DNA of 64,000 bases. Source: Crambe crambe. Its lineage: Eukaryota; Porifera; Demospongiae; Poecilosclerida; Crambeidae. The position numbers were made by a program, and so were the translations under genes. A model generated the notes under the pieces. The model had not been told where the DNA came from. It made no database searches and saw only the letters and a list, made by a program, of their open reading frames with translations. Where the stretch lies: the NCBI GenBank assembly GCA_963924555.1, contig OZ004594.1, positions 3,565,563 through 3,629,562 of the forward strand. Direction: 5' to 3'. Of the stretch, positions 1 through 25,842 are shown piece after piece; positions within the stretch are counted from its first letter, which is position 1; every line of letters begins with the position of its first letter.

Positions 1-245
1 TGGAATTCTAAGATACACAACTAAGACTTGACTTAGCTCTCTGCTGATCTTTGAAGTTTGGCAGTTATGCAATGCTTGAGGGAACTAGCTACAGAATTCA
101 GGGGGCATTACAGCCTACTTACAGCTACAGAACTGAGGGGGTGTATAACAAGCTAGTAAAAGAGTAGTTTATGGGGTATGTACATCCAAAGAGGAGTGTG
201 TAGATCGATAGTAATTTATATAAGGAAGGACAACTAGGTGGAGTA

Positions 246-356
246 TACACTGTAAAAATGAAAGTGTGTACTGCCACACCAAATTGTCCCAATACACACA
301 CTAAAAACAAAACAGTGTGTATTGGGACAAAATGGTCTGCAGTAAACATTACAGTA
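246..356. repeat. Foldback element, TACACTGTAA family, copy 1
   Basis: Begins TACACTGTAAAAATGAAAG and ends CATTACAGTA, with an internal inverted pair around CCCAATACACACAC and GTGTGTATTGGG. Related copies lie at 21829-21934 and 62033-62156. The outer ends carry TA, which would fit a TA-duplicating MITE, but that is inference. Confidence 0.6.
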
Positions 357-391
357 GATAGAGAGTTCAGGGAGTAGCCATATACATAATA

Positions 392-535
392 GTTAGACAA
401 CGAGACCAAGGTATCTACGGTCTATTTAGAAACCTGAGAGCCCTGGGCCGTAGCGTCCCGAGCGCAGCGAGGGCGCTACTAAGGGCCCGAAGGTTTCTAA
501 ACAGACCGTAGATCCCGTTGGTCGAGGTGTCTAAC
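392..535. repeat. Foldback MITE-like element
   Basis: An inverted repeat with arms of about 50 bp. The left arm starts GTTAGACAACGAGACCAAGG and runs through ATCTACGGTCTATTTAGAAACC; the right arm is its imperfect reverse complement ending in GTCTAAC. The centre is GC-rich and itself palindromic (AGCGCAGCGAGGGCGCT). There is no coding capacity, and I could not recognise a clear target-site duplication. Confidence 0.7.
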
Positions 536-1213
536 TTATTTAGACTATAGCCAATCACTGGAGTTGTTTAACTTACCTCAACACGCACTTGGAAACAATA
601 ACCATGGTTTTTAAATGCAACAAACATGAATCAGAGCGCACCTAGAAACAATAACCGTGGCCACCGCGATGCGTTGCTAGAATTGGACCAATTGGAATGA
701 CCATCTTTACCGGATTTACCTAGGGCAAGTGAATTCTAAGTGCTGTAAGGCGTGATTCTAAGTGCCATAAGGCGTGATTCTAAGTGAATAGAATTCACCA
801 AATGGACCAATGAGATTCCTTGATTGTGACTAGCTATAGTCTAAGTCCAGATATAGAGGAGTGTAGAGCTAATCTAGTAATTTATATAAGGAAGGACAAC
901 TAGGCTGAGTAATAACAAGCTAGATAGAGAGTTTATGGGGTGTTTAAATAGAGGAGTGTAGAGCTAATCTAGTAAGGAAGGACAACTAGGCTGAGTATAA
1001 CAAGCTAGATAGAGAGTTAAGGGGGTAGCCGTATAAAATATAGGATCGAGTGTAGAGCTAGAATCTTGTAATTGAGATAAGGAAGGACAAACTAGTTCTC
1101 TGGGGTGAGATACAAAAGGTGCAGAGTGATGCATTCCTAAAGTCTTTAAAATGAACAATGACCTCAAGAGTAAACTATATTATACTCTTCACATGCAACA
1201 TTTTCAATTTCAG

Positions 1214-5195
<3,982 letters not shown>

Positions 5196-5428
5196 AAATT
5201 ATTCAGAAACTCGAGTGATTTCTTGTCAAAAAAAAATAAATTAAGCAGGCTCAGCATCTCTAGTTGAACAAACTCATGGGTTGGATAACACGCGCATGCG
5301 CAGATCATACCTAATTACGCATGCGCAAAGGGCTATTGTCAGCTGTTTGCGGTAATGCACGTGGCCGGAAGTTTTACTTTTGATGATGTGCATCGATGCA
5401 TCATCAGCTACATACTGCATCTGCTATC
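5196..5428 (+). promoter_or_regulatory. RTK2 promoter region with two NRF1-type palindromes
   Basis: GCGCATGCGC lies at 5292-5301 and CGCATGCGCA at 5319-5328, about 105-135 bp before the RTK2 ATG. Both match the animal NRF1 consensus. Similar motifs precede most other receptor genes of the window. The 233-bp gap also carries the 3' flank of RTK1. Confidence 0.55.
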
Positions 5429-17622
<12,194 letters not shown>

Positions 17623-18026
17623 GCTCATTATTGTGATATTTTGGACTCAAATTTATTCACTGCGCATGCGTGTAGTACGACTGAATCCCAGTATTGTAGA
17701 CTATCAAGCGAGCTGATTATAACTGCATGCTACTGCACAGTACAGCTAATTATAACTACAGGGCCGGCCAGGGTACGTACTCAAAATCAAAATTTCATTG
17801 TAAAGCCCGCAAGGGATACATACAGAGAGAACATAATGTGAAATAACCAGGCTTATGATGTGACATGATACAATAACTTGCTAAAGAGTTGTGTGCAACA
17901 TTGTTCTACTCTTATTCACTGCGCATGCGTACGGTATGACCCCGCCTATTTTGAATCCAGTCCGGCTAATTAACTGGATGCTACTACTAGTTATATATGT
18001 AGTAATAGTTCTTTCCTGCGTTCATC
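17623..18026 (+). promoter_or_regulatory. RTK2-C intergenic region with two NRF1-type sites
   Basis: 404 bp. TGCGCATGCG at 17661-17670 and GCGCATGCGT at 17921-17930, each preceded by TTATTCAC, so the two blocks look duplicated. The second lies about 100 bp before the ATG of receptor C. No gene is seen. Confidence 0.5.
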
Positions 18027-21000
18027 ATGATTTCCTGGATTTCATCAAGAATTTTAATGCTAGCATTATGCCTGATGCAAGGGAACACTTATGCTCAAAC
18101 TCAGGCCACTGAATCTGAATGTACAGGTGAAAGGAACTTTGTAAATGTTAGTAGCATTTCCCCGCCACCTTCTGAAGCTCTGCAGTATCTATCAACAAAA
18201 GGAATACTAAACCAAGTGATAATCGTAGCAGAACCGTTCAACTGTAGTGGAGTCATCACGTCATGGAGTGGACTCGCTGTTGCTATGAACTTGCCTAATT
18301 TTATCACACTATTGCCTCATGTCCTCAATGTTACTGTCTGGAGACCTAATGGATCTGGACATTATGATTTTGTGGGATCTAACCGACTTGAATTTAACCC
18401 TAATGAACTGGTAGGTAACACCATAGAGATTGATAATACTTCTGGCTTAATTACCGAAAAGATTATATATTTTCGATTTGCCAAGAAGGAGCCTATGCCT
18501 GAGGAAAGAATTGTTTTTCAACGCGGTGATGTGGTGGGGTGGATTGTAAACCCTGCAGGTGGTAACTTTGGCCGTCTCTCTTTAGTATTCAGGAATGCCA
18601 CCAATCAAAATCAGGATACAGTAGATATCAAGAAGATTACTTATAATTCATCAATATGTAACACCTGTTCAGTGTCAGATTGTGCTAGTAGTTCTGCCAC
18701 ACAAACTTCTGTAATTCCATATCTCTCATTCGAATATGACAGTAAGTCAGCTATTATTTTTAGGTAGCTTTTATTATTTATTCATCTATTGCTTGTTTAA
18801 TCTTTGTACAGCAATTATTCCTGACAATTTCAGTGATCCAGTGTGTGGAGGTCGTCGTGAAACAGTACCTCCTGACACAACCACAACTGTGAGCATTCCT
18901 CCTCCTACATCATCAGCTCCTTCATGCAGTGGGACTGAATGTCTGGGAGGTCCTGGAGTGGTCCTCTTTGCAGCTCCTGCTGCCTCTATCATTGCTGTTC
19001 TCCTGTTGCTGATCATTGGAGCAATCATGACAATATTATGTGCATATTGGTGGAGGAGAAGGGTCTGCCTGTTCAAGCAAAGACAGAAGTATGAAAGCAA
19101 TACTAAAAATAATTTTGCAGGTTAGTAGCTAACTATTTTAATCGTGTGGTAATAATTTAAATAATTATAGCTAGCTATAATTGGATCTGGTTGGCTACAC
19201 ACTCGTACATAGGGTAGGTGCTTGTACAAGCTCGCAGCAAACCAGTCGATTCGTGGTGGGTCTTAAATCACATGCCCAATTAATCTAATGAATTTTATCT
19301 ATGTGGTAAATTGGCACACCTACAAGAGGATGTCTGCTGCTCAATAAGCCATACCTATAGCCATCATTCGCTGGGTATATAGTTAGCTACTAGCTACCAC
19401 ATAGAAGTTACCATTTCAGAAGTTACCATTTCAGAAACACTCCGATCTTTCAAACTAGCTTTTCAGTCATTAGTGAATAAAACACACAGTTTACATTTTT
19501 GTCACCAGACCTTTCCCTTCACCCCGGGGAAGGGAAAGGGTCAGCATCACCAGACTATCTGCACTGTGAGTCAACTGGTTTGGTGTTTAATTGACAAACT
19601 GAGTTTGTAAAAAATTTAAAAAGTGGTTTTTAGAAATTGAATGTCCCTCGGCCAGTACTGTATTTATATTTGGCTTTCTGAATTAACTATCTCCTTAGCC
19701 TCCTACCCAGGTAATGACAAACTGCTACATAATGCTGTAGCTAGCTATCCTGGCAACTAGCGAGTATAAGCTAACCCAGCACAATAGCTAGTGAATCATC
19801 GTGTTGTTCATTTCATTGAATGTATATGGAACACCATGTGCAGGGGCTGATCCAGAGTTTTTGGAAAGAGGCGGCCGTGTGCTTGCACCATGGCCCCTGG
19901 ATCAGCACCTGACTCTGAAGTATTAAATTGATCTTAATTAAGATGTTAGTATAGTTGGATTTCAGTGAACATTAATTATTTCAAAACCCGTAGTGGAGAC
20001 TCCAGGGATGAAATCCCTTCAAATGATAATTATTCACATTTATAAAACTGCATATCGCTGTGTCTGATATTCAACAGTTCTTTAGGGCCATAGACAAAAG
20101 TGTTCACCCATGAGTAGGGACTGGCACATTCTGCCAGCATAGTTTTGGGAATAATAGGTCTATCAAAGCAGGAAGCATAATGCTGGCATAATAGGCTATG
20201 GAAAGTGAACTCCATGGATGTTTTTATCATGTGTGCCTATACTATATATCTAGCCTAGTTTGACCAATAGCTATTTACATAGTCTTCAATACATATGACA
20301 TCAGCTATGAGCATAATTAAAGAATAATAGGTCAGTAAAAAAAGAATAATGACTTTATACAGCTGGAATTAAAGAATAGAATAATAGGGAAGCAAAAAAG
20401 CATAATGTGCCAGTCCCTACCCATGAGACTGCGTAAATTATTTGTGATCTCACACCACGTCCTGTCCCACTTAAAAGCAATAATGTATTTATTCATCCAC
20501 CCACTAATTAACCCACTAATTAATTAGTGGGTGGATGAATACCACATAACTTGCAGCAATTTCAATTTCACACTTTATTTCTCTAGAGAAATTGCTGCAA
20601 GTTATGTGCTATTCATCCACCCACTAATTAGAGTAATGAAGTTGTAATTCTATAGCCTATCTGATTTAAGAAAGCATGACGAACCATGGGTGCACATGTG
20701 ATTTCTAAATCTATTGTTCACCCCTCTCATGATAATAATAAAGCTGTATCACTCAGAGACCAGCATTCTCAAATGTATGGATTGTCCTTACCTGAGAACT
20801 ACAGTGAGTCAAATGCTTTGAATAACCTAATGGTGCTGCACATTCACACAGATGAAACTGATAGTTTATCCAAGTTCAGTTGCAAATTAATTTATAGGTA
20901 GTAGAGAAGGTAGACTCAGATCATTTGTGACAAATTTGATGCTCCAGATTGCACCAGATTGAATCGGAGACACCCTAGAATCTAATTTTTTTCTGGGCCA

Positions 21001-22231
21001 AGATGGTGCACTTTGCACAGTATGTGGTCACAAGTCATACCATTTATAGCTAGCTGTGAACATGGAGAATTTTTGGCTCACTTTTTGACCAAACTACACC
21101 CAAATACAACTAGATCAACTGTTCATAATTCTGTCCTTGTCTAGCTACATGCAGTCTTTCTCTGGCTCAAATTATGTCTTTAATTTACCATGTGGCTCTT
21201 TCACAATAATTATCTACAGCTATATTGCACCATGCAGTGAGTATACTGTGGCTAATGGTAATGGAAAGGGGGGGGGGGCAGGTCCCTTAGGCCCCTACCT
21301 GGATCAGCCCCTGATGTGTAACTTTCCACTCAATATTGGTTACAAATGGTTGGAAGAAGAATGAGGAAACCTCTTTTGGGCCATGATGTTCTATGTGGAT
21401 GAGTGGGATGTATCCAAGTTAGATACAGCTGATGTTTGCCTTTCCTTGCATACACAGAATTATATAGCTATCCTGAATTGCACATCTCAGCTGTTTCTCC
21501 ATAGAACTACACATTTGCTTTACATTTCACTAATGTAAGTAGCTAAGTAATGCTGGTCCGTGGTCCCCTAGCTATATGGAAGCCGAGAGGTGCACTTTTT
21601 TCACACTCATTCTTGAAACTTGTGGTGCAGAATCCTGCACACATTAATTTAGTGGTAACCACCATTACCCACAGTGGAACCTCTAATTAAAGATCACTCT
21701 GAAAGAGGAAAAGTATACACTCTAGTTATACAAAATAACTTCCAAAAGAAGATAATTTTACAAAGGATAGAAGGCTGGGTCGGTCCCAAGTGTGGCCATT
21801 ATTTGGTGGTTCCACTCTGTATTGTATGTACACTGTGTGTATCTACTGCACACTAAATTGACACACTAAAAACAAAACAGTGTGTGTTGTATCGGGACAA
21901 AAATTAATGGTGTGCAGTAAACATTACATGGTACATTATCAGGATGATGAAATATAACTGGATAACTAAGTATGCATTTGAAGGTGCAGGAAGCATAACT
22001 GGAAATCCAGTCATCCCTGTGGTTCAAAATGAAGCATATGCCACTGCTATGGAATTGAAGGAGAATCTAGCGTATGGTACTGTGGTGTCAGGTGATACTC
22101 AAGCCACTATGGACTTGAAGGAGAATCCAGCGTATGGTACTGCTGCACTGGTGTCAGGTGATACTCAAGCTCCATGTAGTATGTCAGTTCATATGACCAC
22201 GACAAGTAATGACAGTGATTATGAAAATTGA
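18027..22231 (+). CDS. Receptor C: kinase-less single-pass receptor with tyrosine-motif tail
   Basis: Three phase-1-linked exons, 18027-18741, 18812-19120 and 21984-22231, give 423 residues. The signal peptide (MISWISSRILMLALCLMQG) is followed by one beta-type domain with the cluster signature NCSG, then VWRP, VGSNRL and a late QRGDVVGWI. A Thr/Pro-rich stalk leads to the membrane span (PAASIIAVLLLLIIGAIMTI) and a basic WWRRR stop-transfer. The last exon encodes a tail with NEAYAT, ENLAYGT, ENPAYGT and a C-terminal SDYEN. NPAY matches the NPxY class bound by PTB domains; YEN fits Grb2-type SH2 sites. There is no kinase. The acceptor of the last exon could also be 6 bases later without changing frame. 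Its N-terminal domain is nearly identical to receptor F at the window end, and a decayed copy lies near 34 kb. Function unknown. Confidence 0.75.
20115..20419. mobile_element. hAT-like MITE, second copy, with 8-bp TSD
   Basis: 305 bp with ends TAGGGACTGGCACATTCTGC and GCATAATGTGCCAGTCCCTA. Flanked by CCCATGAG at 20107-20114 and 20420-20427. Same family as 14147-14506 by the shared GGCACATT core and GCATAAT-rich interior. It lies in the last intron of receptor C. Confidence 0.9.
20491..20630. repeat. Nested foldback element
   Basis: ATTCATCCACCCACTAATTA occurs at both ends and in reverse complement near the left end. A second inverted pair, ACATAACTTGCAGCAATTTC and its complement, lies inside. 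In the last intron of receptor C. Confidence 0.8.
21829..21934. repeat. Foldback element, TACACTGTAA family, copy 2
   Basis: Diverged relative of 246-356. It shares ACACACTAAAAACAAAACAGTG, a degenerate GTATCGGGACAAAA and the right end TGCAGTAAACATTACA. It ends about 50 bp before the last exon of receptor C. Confidence 0.6.
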
Positions 22232-22677
22232 CTCTGCAACTTAGCTAACTATTAGCTATTATGCTCATTAATTAAGGCTCATTAGTAAGTTTATATATTA
22301 TTTTCTTTGGTATAATCATAATCTTCCTTGATTGCATGCATTATTACATTCATGGACATAATACTGTGACTTCACCATTATCATTGATATACGTATGTAG
22401 TGTGTATTATGTGTAGCGCCCCACAGTGCATGTGCAGCAAGGGGTTAAGTATGTAATCAGTTGGAATTTATAATAGATATATATTATTACTGTAACTTAA
22501 TCATAAAGCATCATTATCATTGATATATCAGTGTGTGTTATGTGAGTCACTGTTGTTGCCCTGCTGCGCATGTGCAGCAAGGGTTAAGCAATCAGTTTGG
22601 ATTCATAGAGAGTGTGGTAAGTCCAGAATGGGTGTGGCTTCTCTCATAATACTCTTCTATCCTTCCTTGCTACAGGC
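22232..22677. other. 3' flank of receptor C; duplicated at about 29.2-30.3 kb
   Basis: No gene seen. Holds two copies of a palindromic repeat (GTGCATGTGCAGCAAGG near 22427 and CTGCGCATGTGCAGCAAGG near 22562). The stretch matches the flank after the D2 tail exon, where a 744-bp transposon has been inserted. Confidence 0.6.
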
Positions 22678-23250
22678 TTCTGATTTCAAATGTCACAATA
22701 ACATAATTATATAAGTCTACTGGATTTAACTTCGAAGTTTCTTTTTGTAAATTGTTTGAAGCAGATACATAAGGTGTTTGCAATTAAAGTGCTGTATGTT
22801 TATTGTGATTTCTTATGACAATTATTCAAGTACAATCATATTATGTAGGCACAAACAAACAAATAAATTAGCTCAATCTAAATAATACAGGCCTTGAATT
22901 TCAGAAGGTATTCCACAGCCAGTGATGTGTGGAGTTTTGGAGTGGTACTCTATGAGATATGGAGTCTTGGAAGGAAGCCTTTTTGGAAGTACAAGGACTC
23001 CAAGGTGAGGAGGACTGTGATATCCTGAGTTGTGATATCCTGTATGTGTCCTCTCAACATGTAGCTTAGTAAAGAATTTCAGTTGTATGTAGATTTTGGT
23101 TTTGGCATAGTTTGAGTTTGTGTTACATGAAATAGGTGGCCAAGATAGTGGAAGAAGGACATCGTCTAAAGCCTCCTCCTGGATGCATGAAGGAGATGTA
23201 TGCTTTGATGATCAAGTGCTGGTACATACATATGTATTGTGTGTATTATT
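22678..23250 (+). pseudogene. Stray two-exon copy of the RTK2 kinase C-lobe
   Basis: Near-identical to RTK2 from about 16308 to 17035, introns included. Exon copies are 22891-23004 ([17 protein letters not shown] onward) and 23136-23221 (VAKIVEEGHRLKPPPGC onward), both with open frame and intact splice sites, but no upstream or downstream kinase exons. At about 23251 the sequence switches abruptly to the dead GH76 exon. A fragment of a segmental duplication; it could only be expressed as a graft onto another transcript. Confidence 0.85.
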
Positions 23251-23529
23251 GGATTCCATTGCAATGGCTGTCCACTACCTGTAACAGTTGACACATGAAG
23301 TTGTGGAGCCACAGCTACACTGGCCTTGAGTAGCAGTTCCCATTTCTCCAAGTTGGCCACATGCAAACAAAAACTCGATACTCTTGTGGGAAGGGTCTTT
23401 CATCCAGAAATAGTCCAAGAGTCCTTTCAGAGTGAGTTCACATCGACTATCAGCATCTGTACCATCTAGTTGTCCACTAGTCTCAGTAAGAATGCATAGT
23501 AAAATAGCCAGGAATTTGACTACAGCCAT
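23251..23529 (-). pseudogene. Dead first-exon copy of the GH76-like gene (copy 1)
   Basis: Reading from 23529 downward, it encodes the same signal peptide and N-terminus as the intact gene at 48454 (MAVVKFLAILLCILTETSG). One of two adjacent tryptophans after CVNCYR is now a TAG stop. Homology then ends at the junction with the stray kinase copy, and the rest of the gene is missing. It stands divergent from D1, exactly as the intact gene stands divergent from D3. Confidence 0.85.
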
Positions 23530-24693
23530 AGCTAGTATCTTATACGTACCAATTCTGGCAACACCTGTAACTGAAGCTGTGATAGCTAACCACTAGCCAG
23601 ATGAATAGTTGTGGACAATGATAAGATAACCAGAAATTCTACCTTATTTAGAAATAATTATGCTAGTGCACTGTAGCTACTAATACATTGAGGTCTTATG
23701 TCAAAGCCACTAGACTAGCATTCATTGAGCATTGAAATCTACATGTAAGGTTATGATTTTGAGGCTCTACACACCAAAGCAAAACTGCTATGGCCAACGA
23801 ACTGCCAAGTTTGAGGGCATAATATTATAGCATGAGAACAAGGCTGTTTATTGAGCCATGATTCCTTGACTAGCTCCACATTATCAAACCGGTCAAAGTA
23901 TTCAACTAGAGATAAGACTGGGCCAGCTAATTATCAAAACTTCTACATAAGTAAGTAGTGAGAGTTTTATTGATACATCATGTGACACTCATCCTGAGGC
24001 ACCCATCAAAAATTAGAATAAGAGACCAAGACCTAGACCAAACGATATTCTGGGCAGCATTTAATTAATGCACTGATGTAGGTAGATCTAGCTAGCTAGC
24101 TGGAAGTTTTGAAGCAGTATCTATGAGCTCTCTTTGCACATGCGCAACTAGCTAGATAAATGGGTGGAGCTCACACCGTCATTTCCTTTTCCGCGGGTGG
24201 GGCTACAGTGGCGTATCTAGCGAGGTGCTCAGGGTGCTCGAGCACCCCCCTCAGCTGCTAGCTAGCTTTTTCAGTAGGCTCGCTTCTATAGTTATCTATC
24301 CTAAAGCTGATCATCTAGCAAGCAGTTTAATATTACACTCACAGAAAGAGCAGCATTGGGTCAGAGTTCAATAATCACATCGGTGAGGCGCATGCGCCCG
24401 GCACGTTTTTACCCTAAATAATGCAGATATCGATCTAAAATTTCTGTGCTTCTTTATTCAGCCTGCACCTCACTTCTGATCCTGTACGCTGGTAAAGTAG
24501 GGTAGCTAATACTTAGGCCGTCATCTGGGTATAATAAAGAGGATGTGGTTAATCAAAAGTGGGCGTGGTTCGCAAAAATTTCGCGCGCTTACGCGCGCAT
24601 TCTCTATCTAGCACCCTCCTAGCTCAAATTCTAGATACGCCACTGGGCTAGTAGCCGCTCAGATTCTGGTGGAAAAACAACAGCGGTTTCATT
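23530..24693 (+). promoter_or_regulatory. Divergent promoter region of D1, with inserted MITE
   Basis: Homologous to 48455-49210 and 51307-52062. Contains the NRF1-like TGCACATGCGCA at 24135-24146 and a conserved block ending TCATTTCCTTTTCCGCGGG at about 24177-24197. The element 24206-24645 separates this block from the D1 start. No other gene seen. Confidence 0.55.
24206..24645. mobile_element. 440-bp DNA transposon (MITE) in the D1 promoter
   Basis: Terminal inverted repeats CAGTGGCGTATCTAG and CTAGATACGCCACTG; flanked by GGCTA at 24201-24205 and 24646-24650. The empty site is seen in the homologous D3 and D4 promoters. Interior carries GGGCGTGGT and TTCGCGCGCTTACGCGCGC, shared in type with 29233-29976. 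A hAT-like origin with a short duplication is likely but unproven. Confidence 0.9.
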
Positions 24694-25674
24694 ATGAGAC
24701 TCTTCTTACTATTCCTATGTTGGGCGCACTATCAGCAAGTAGAATGTCAACCAGGTAAAGAATTAAGTGGTTAGCTAGCTATGACAGTTTAATTATTGCT
24801 AATTTATTGCCCTTTGGTTTTCAGCTTGTGATGATTGCTGGAGAGCTGTATGTGCCAATGCATCAGAACCACCTCAATGCACTTTACTGAATAGCAGTTC
24901 ATGCACTTCAGATTGTGGCAACAGAGATGCTATAGTGACCTGTTCCAATGGTATGGAGAATTTACTTGATATAGCAAGCCTTTCTCGACGGAATTGTGCA
25001 GGAGATGAAGGAAGACTTTCAAGAGGATCTCAAATCCTTTCAGATCCAGGCTCTTATATAATTGCTTGTTTTGAGTTCTGTGAGAGTGGATACATAGATA
25101 GAATTCTATTTCATGCTTCAAACACAAATTCCTTAGATCTATCTAGTTTAGACGATGCTATTCAGTTTCACACATACAAAAGGTATTCTGAAGGTGGACC
25201 AGTATACTACTTGCAGCAACTGGCATTCAATGTCACTCTAAGATATTATGATATGATAGGTGGTTACATCGAAGCTATTCCTCATAATCCAAGCAACCCA
25301 CTCTTTGTCAATGAAGGTGAGAACTTTGGATTTAGCATCATAGACAGAAGCACCGGAATTTTCGTTGATACTAACATTGGAGTTGGTGAAGGCATCCACA
25401 ATATAACACAAAGTCAACTGACAAATTGCTCAGGAATTGCTGCAGTAGAGTTAAATAGTACCTCTCTACTTCTACCTATGATGCCCTCAATTGTGGTTCG
25501 CTTGACGAATGGTAAGTACAAAGTTTTGTACAAAGTTTTATTACCTTTCATAATCATTTTCACCTGTTAGAAACAACTATTGAAGTTAGCTACCTCAACA
25601 GAAATGGTAACGATAGATGTCCTGACAACAGGAATAGATGCAACTACCAGTGGCATAGGAAGTATCAATGCTAA
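24694..25674 (+). CDS. D1: truncated, probably secreted D-type ectodomain
   Basis: Exons 24694-24754, 24825-25511 and 25571-25674 give 283 residues. Signal peptide [18 protein letters not shown], then a cysteine-rich head (CDDCWRAVC...), then the D-type beta domain ([36 protein letters not shown]). The third exon is homologous to the stalk/transmembrane exon of D2 and RTK4, but a GCTA insertion at 25589-25592 shifts the frame and ends the protein after about 34 residues. About 50 bp later, homology to the stalk stops and D2 promoter sequence begins. So no membrane segment can be made. It is either a soluble decoy-type ectodomain or an early pseudogene; the 687-bp ectodomain exon is fully open, which favours recent or continuing use. 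Confidence 0.65.
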
Positions 25675-25699
25675 CACTAATGCTCCCACCTCGGAAGAG

Positions 25700-25842
25700 A
25701 CCGCTTCTGGAGCATAGATAATAATAATATGGGTGGAGCCATTTCCTTTTCCGCGGGTGGGGCTAGCCTTAACGAGCTAGTAGTGGCCGCTCAGATACTG
25801 TGAAAATAGATTGACTGTTCACCGTCAACAGCGGATTTCATT
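25700..25842 (+). promoter_or_regulatory. D2 promoter, shortened form
   Basis: GGGTGGAGCC then ATTTCCTTTTCCGCGGG at about 25741-25757, the same block as in D1, D3 and D4. Here it is joined directly to the truncated end of D1, and the NRF1-like site is missing. Only about 85 bp separate the block from the ATG. Confidence 0.5.

Larger units (their letters stand above)
195..1100. repeat. Local diverged direct repeats (about 95 bp)
   Basis: The phrase ATATAAGGAAGGACAACTAG, or a shortened form, recurs near 218, 882, 968 and 1076. It is preceded by GTGTAGAGCTAATCTAGTAA and followed by a GAGTATAACAAGCTAGATAGAGAG block in several copies. These are tandem or near-tandem copies interrupted by the foldback element at 392-535. 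No function is visible. Confidence 0.55.
1..1213. other. Non-coding left flank / upstream intron of RTK1
   Basis: I see no convincing coding exon here. The stretch holds two foldback elements (246-356 and 392-535), a short direct repeat around 730-798 built on GGCGTGATTCTAAGTG, and four diverged copies of a roughly 95-bp repeat. Because RTK1 shows no signal peptide, ectodomain or membrane segment inside the window, this stretch may be one of its introns, with the earlier exons to the left of position 1. That is inference. Confidence 0.5.
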
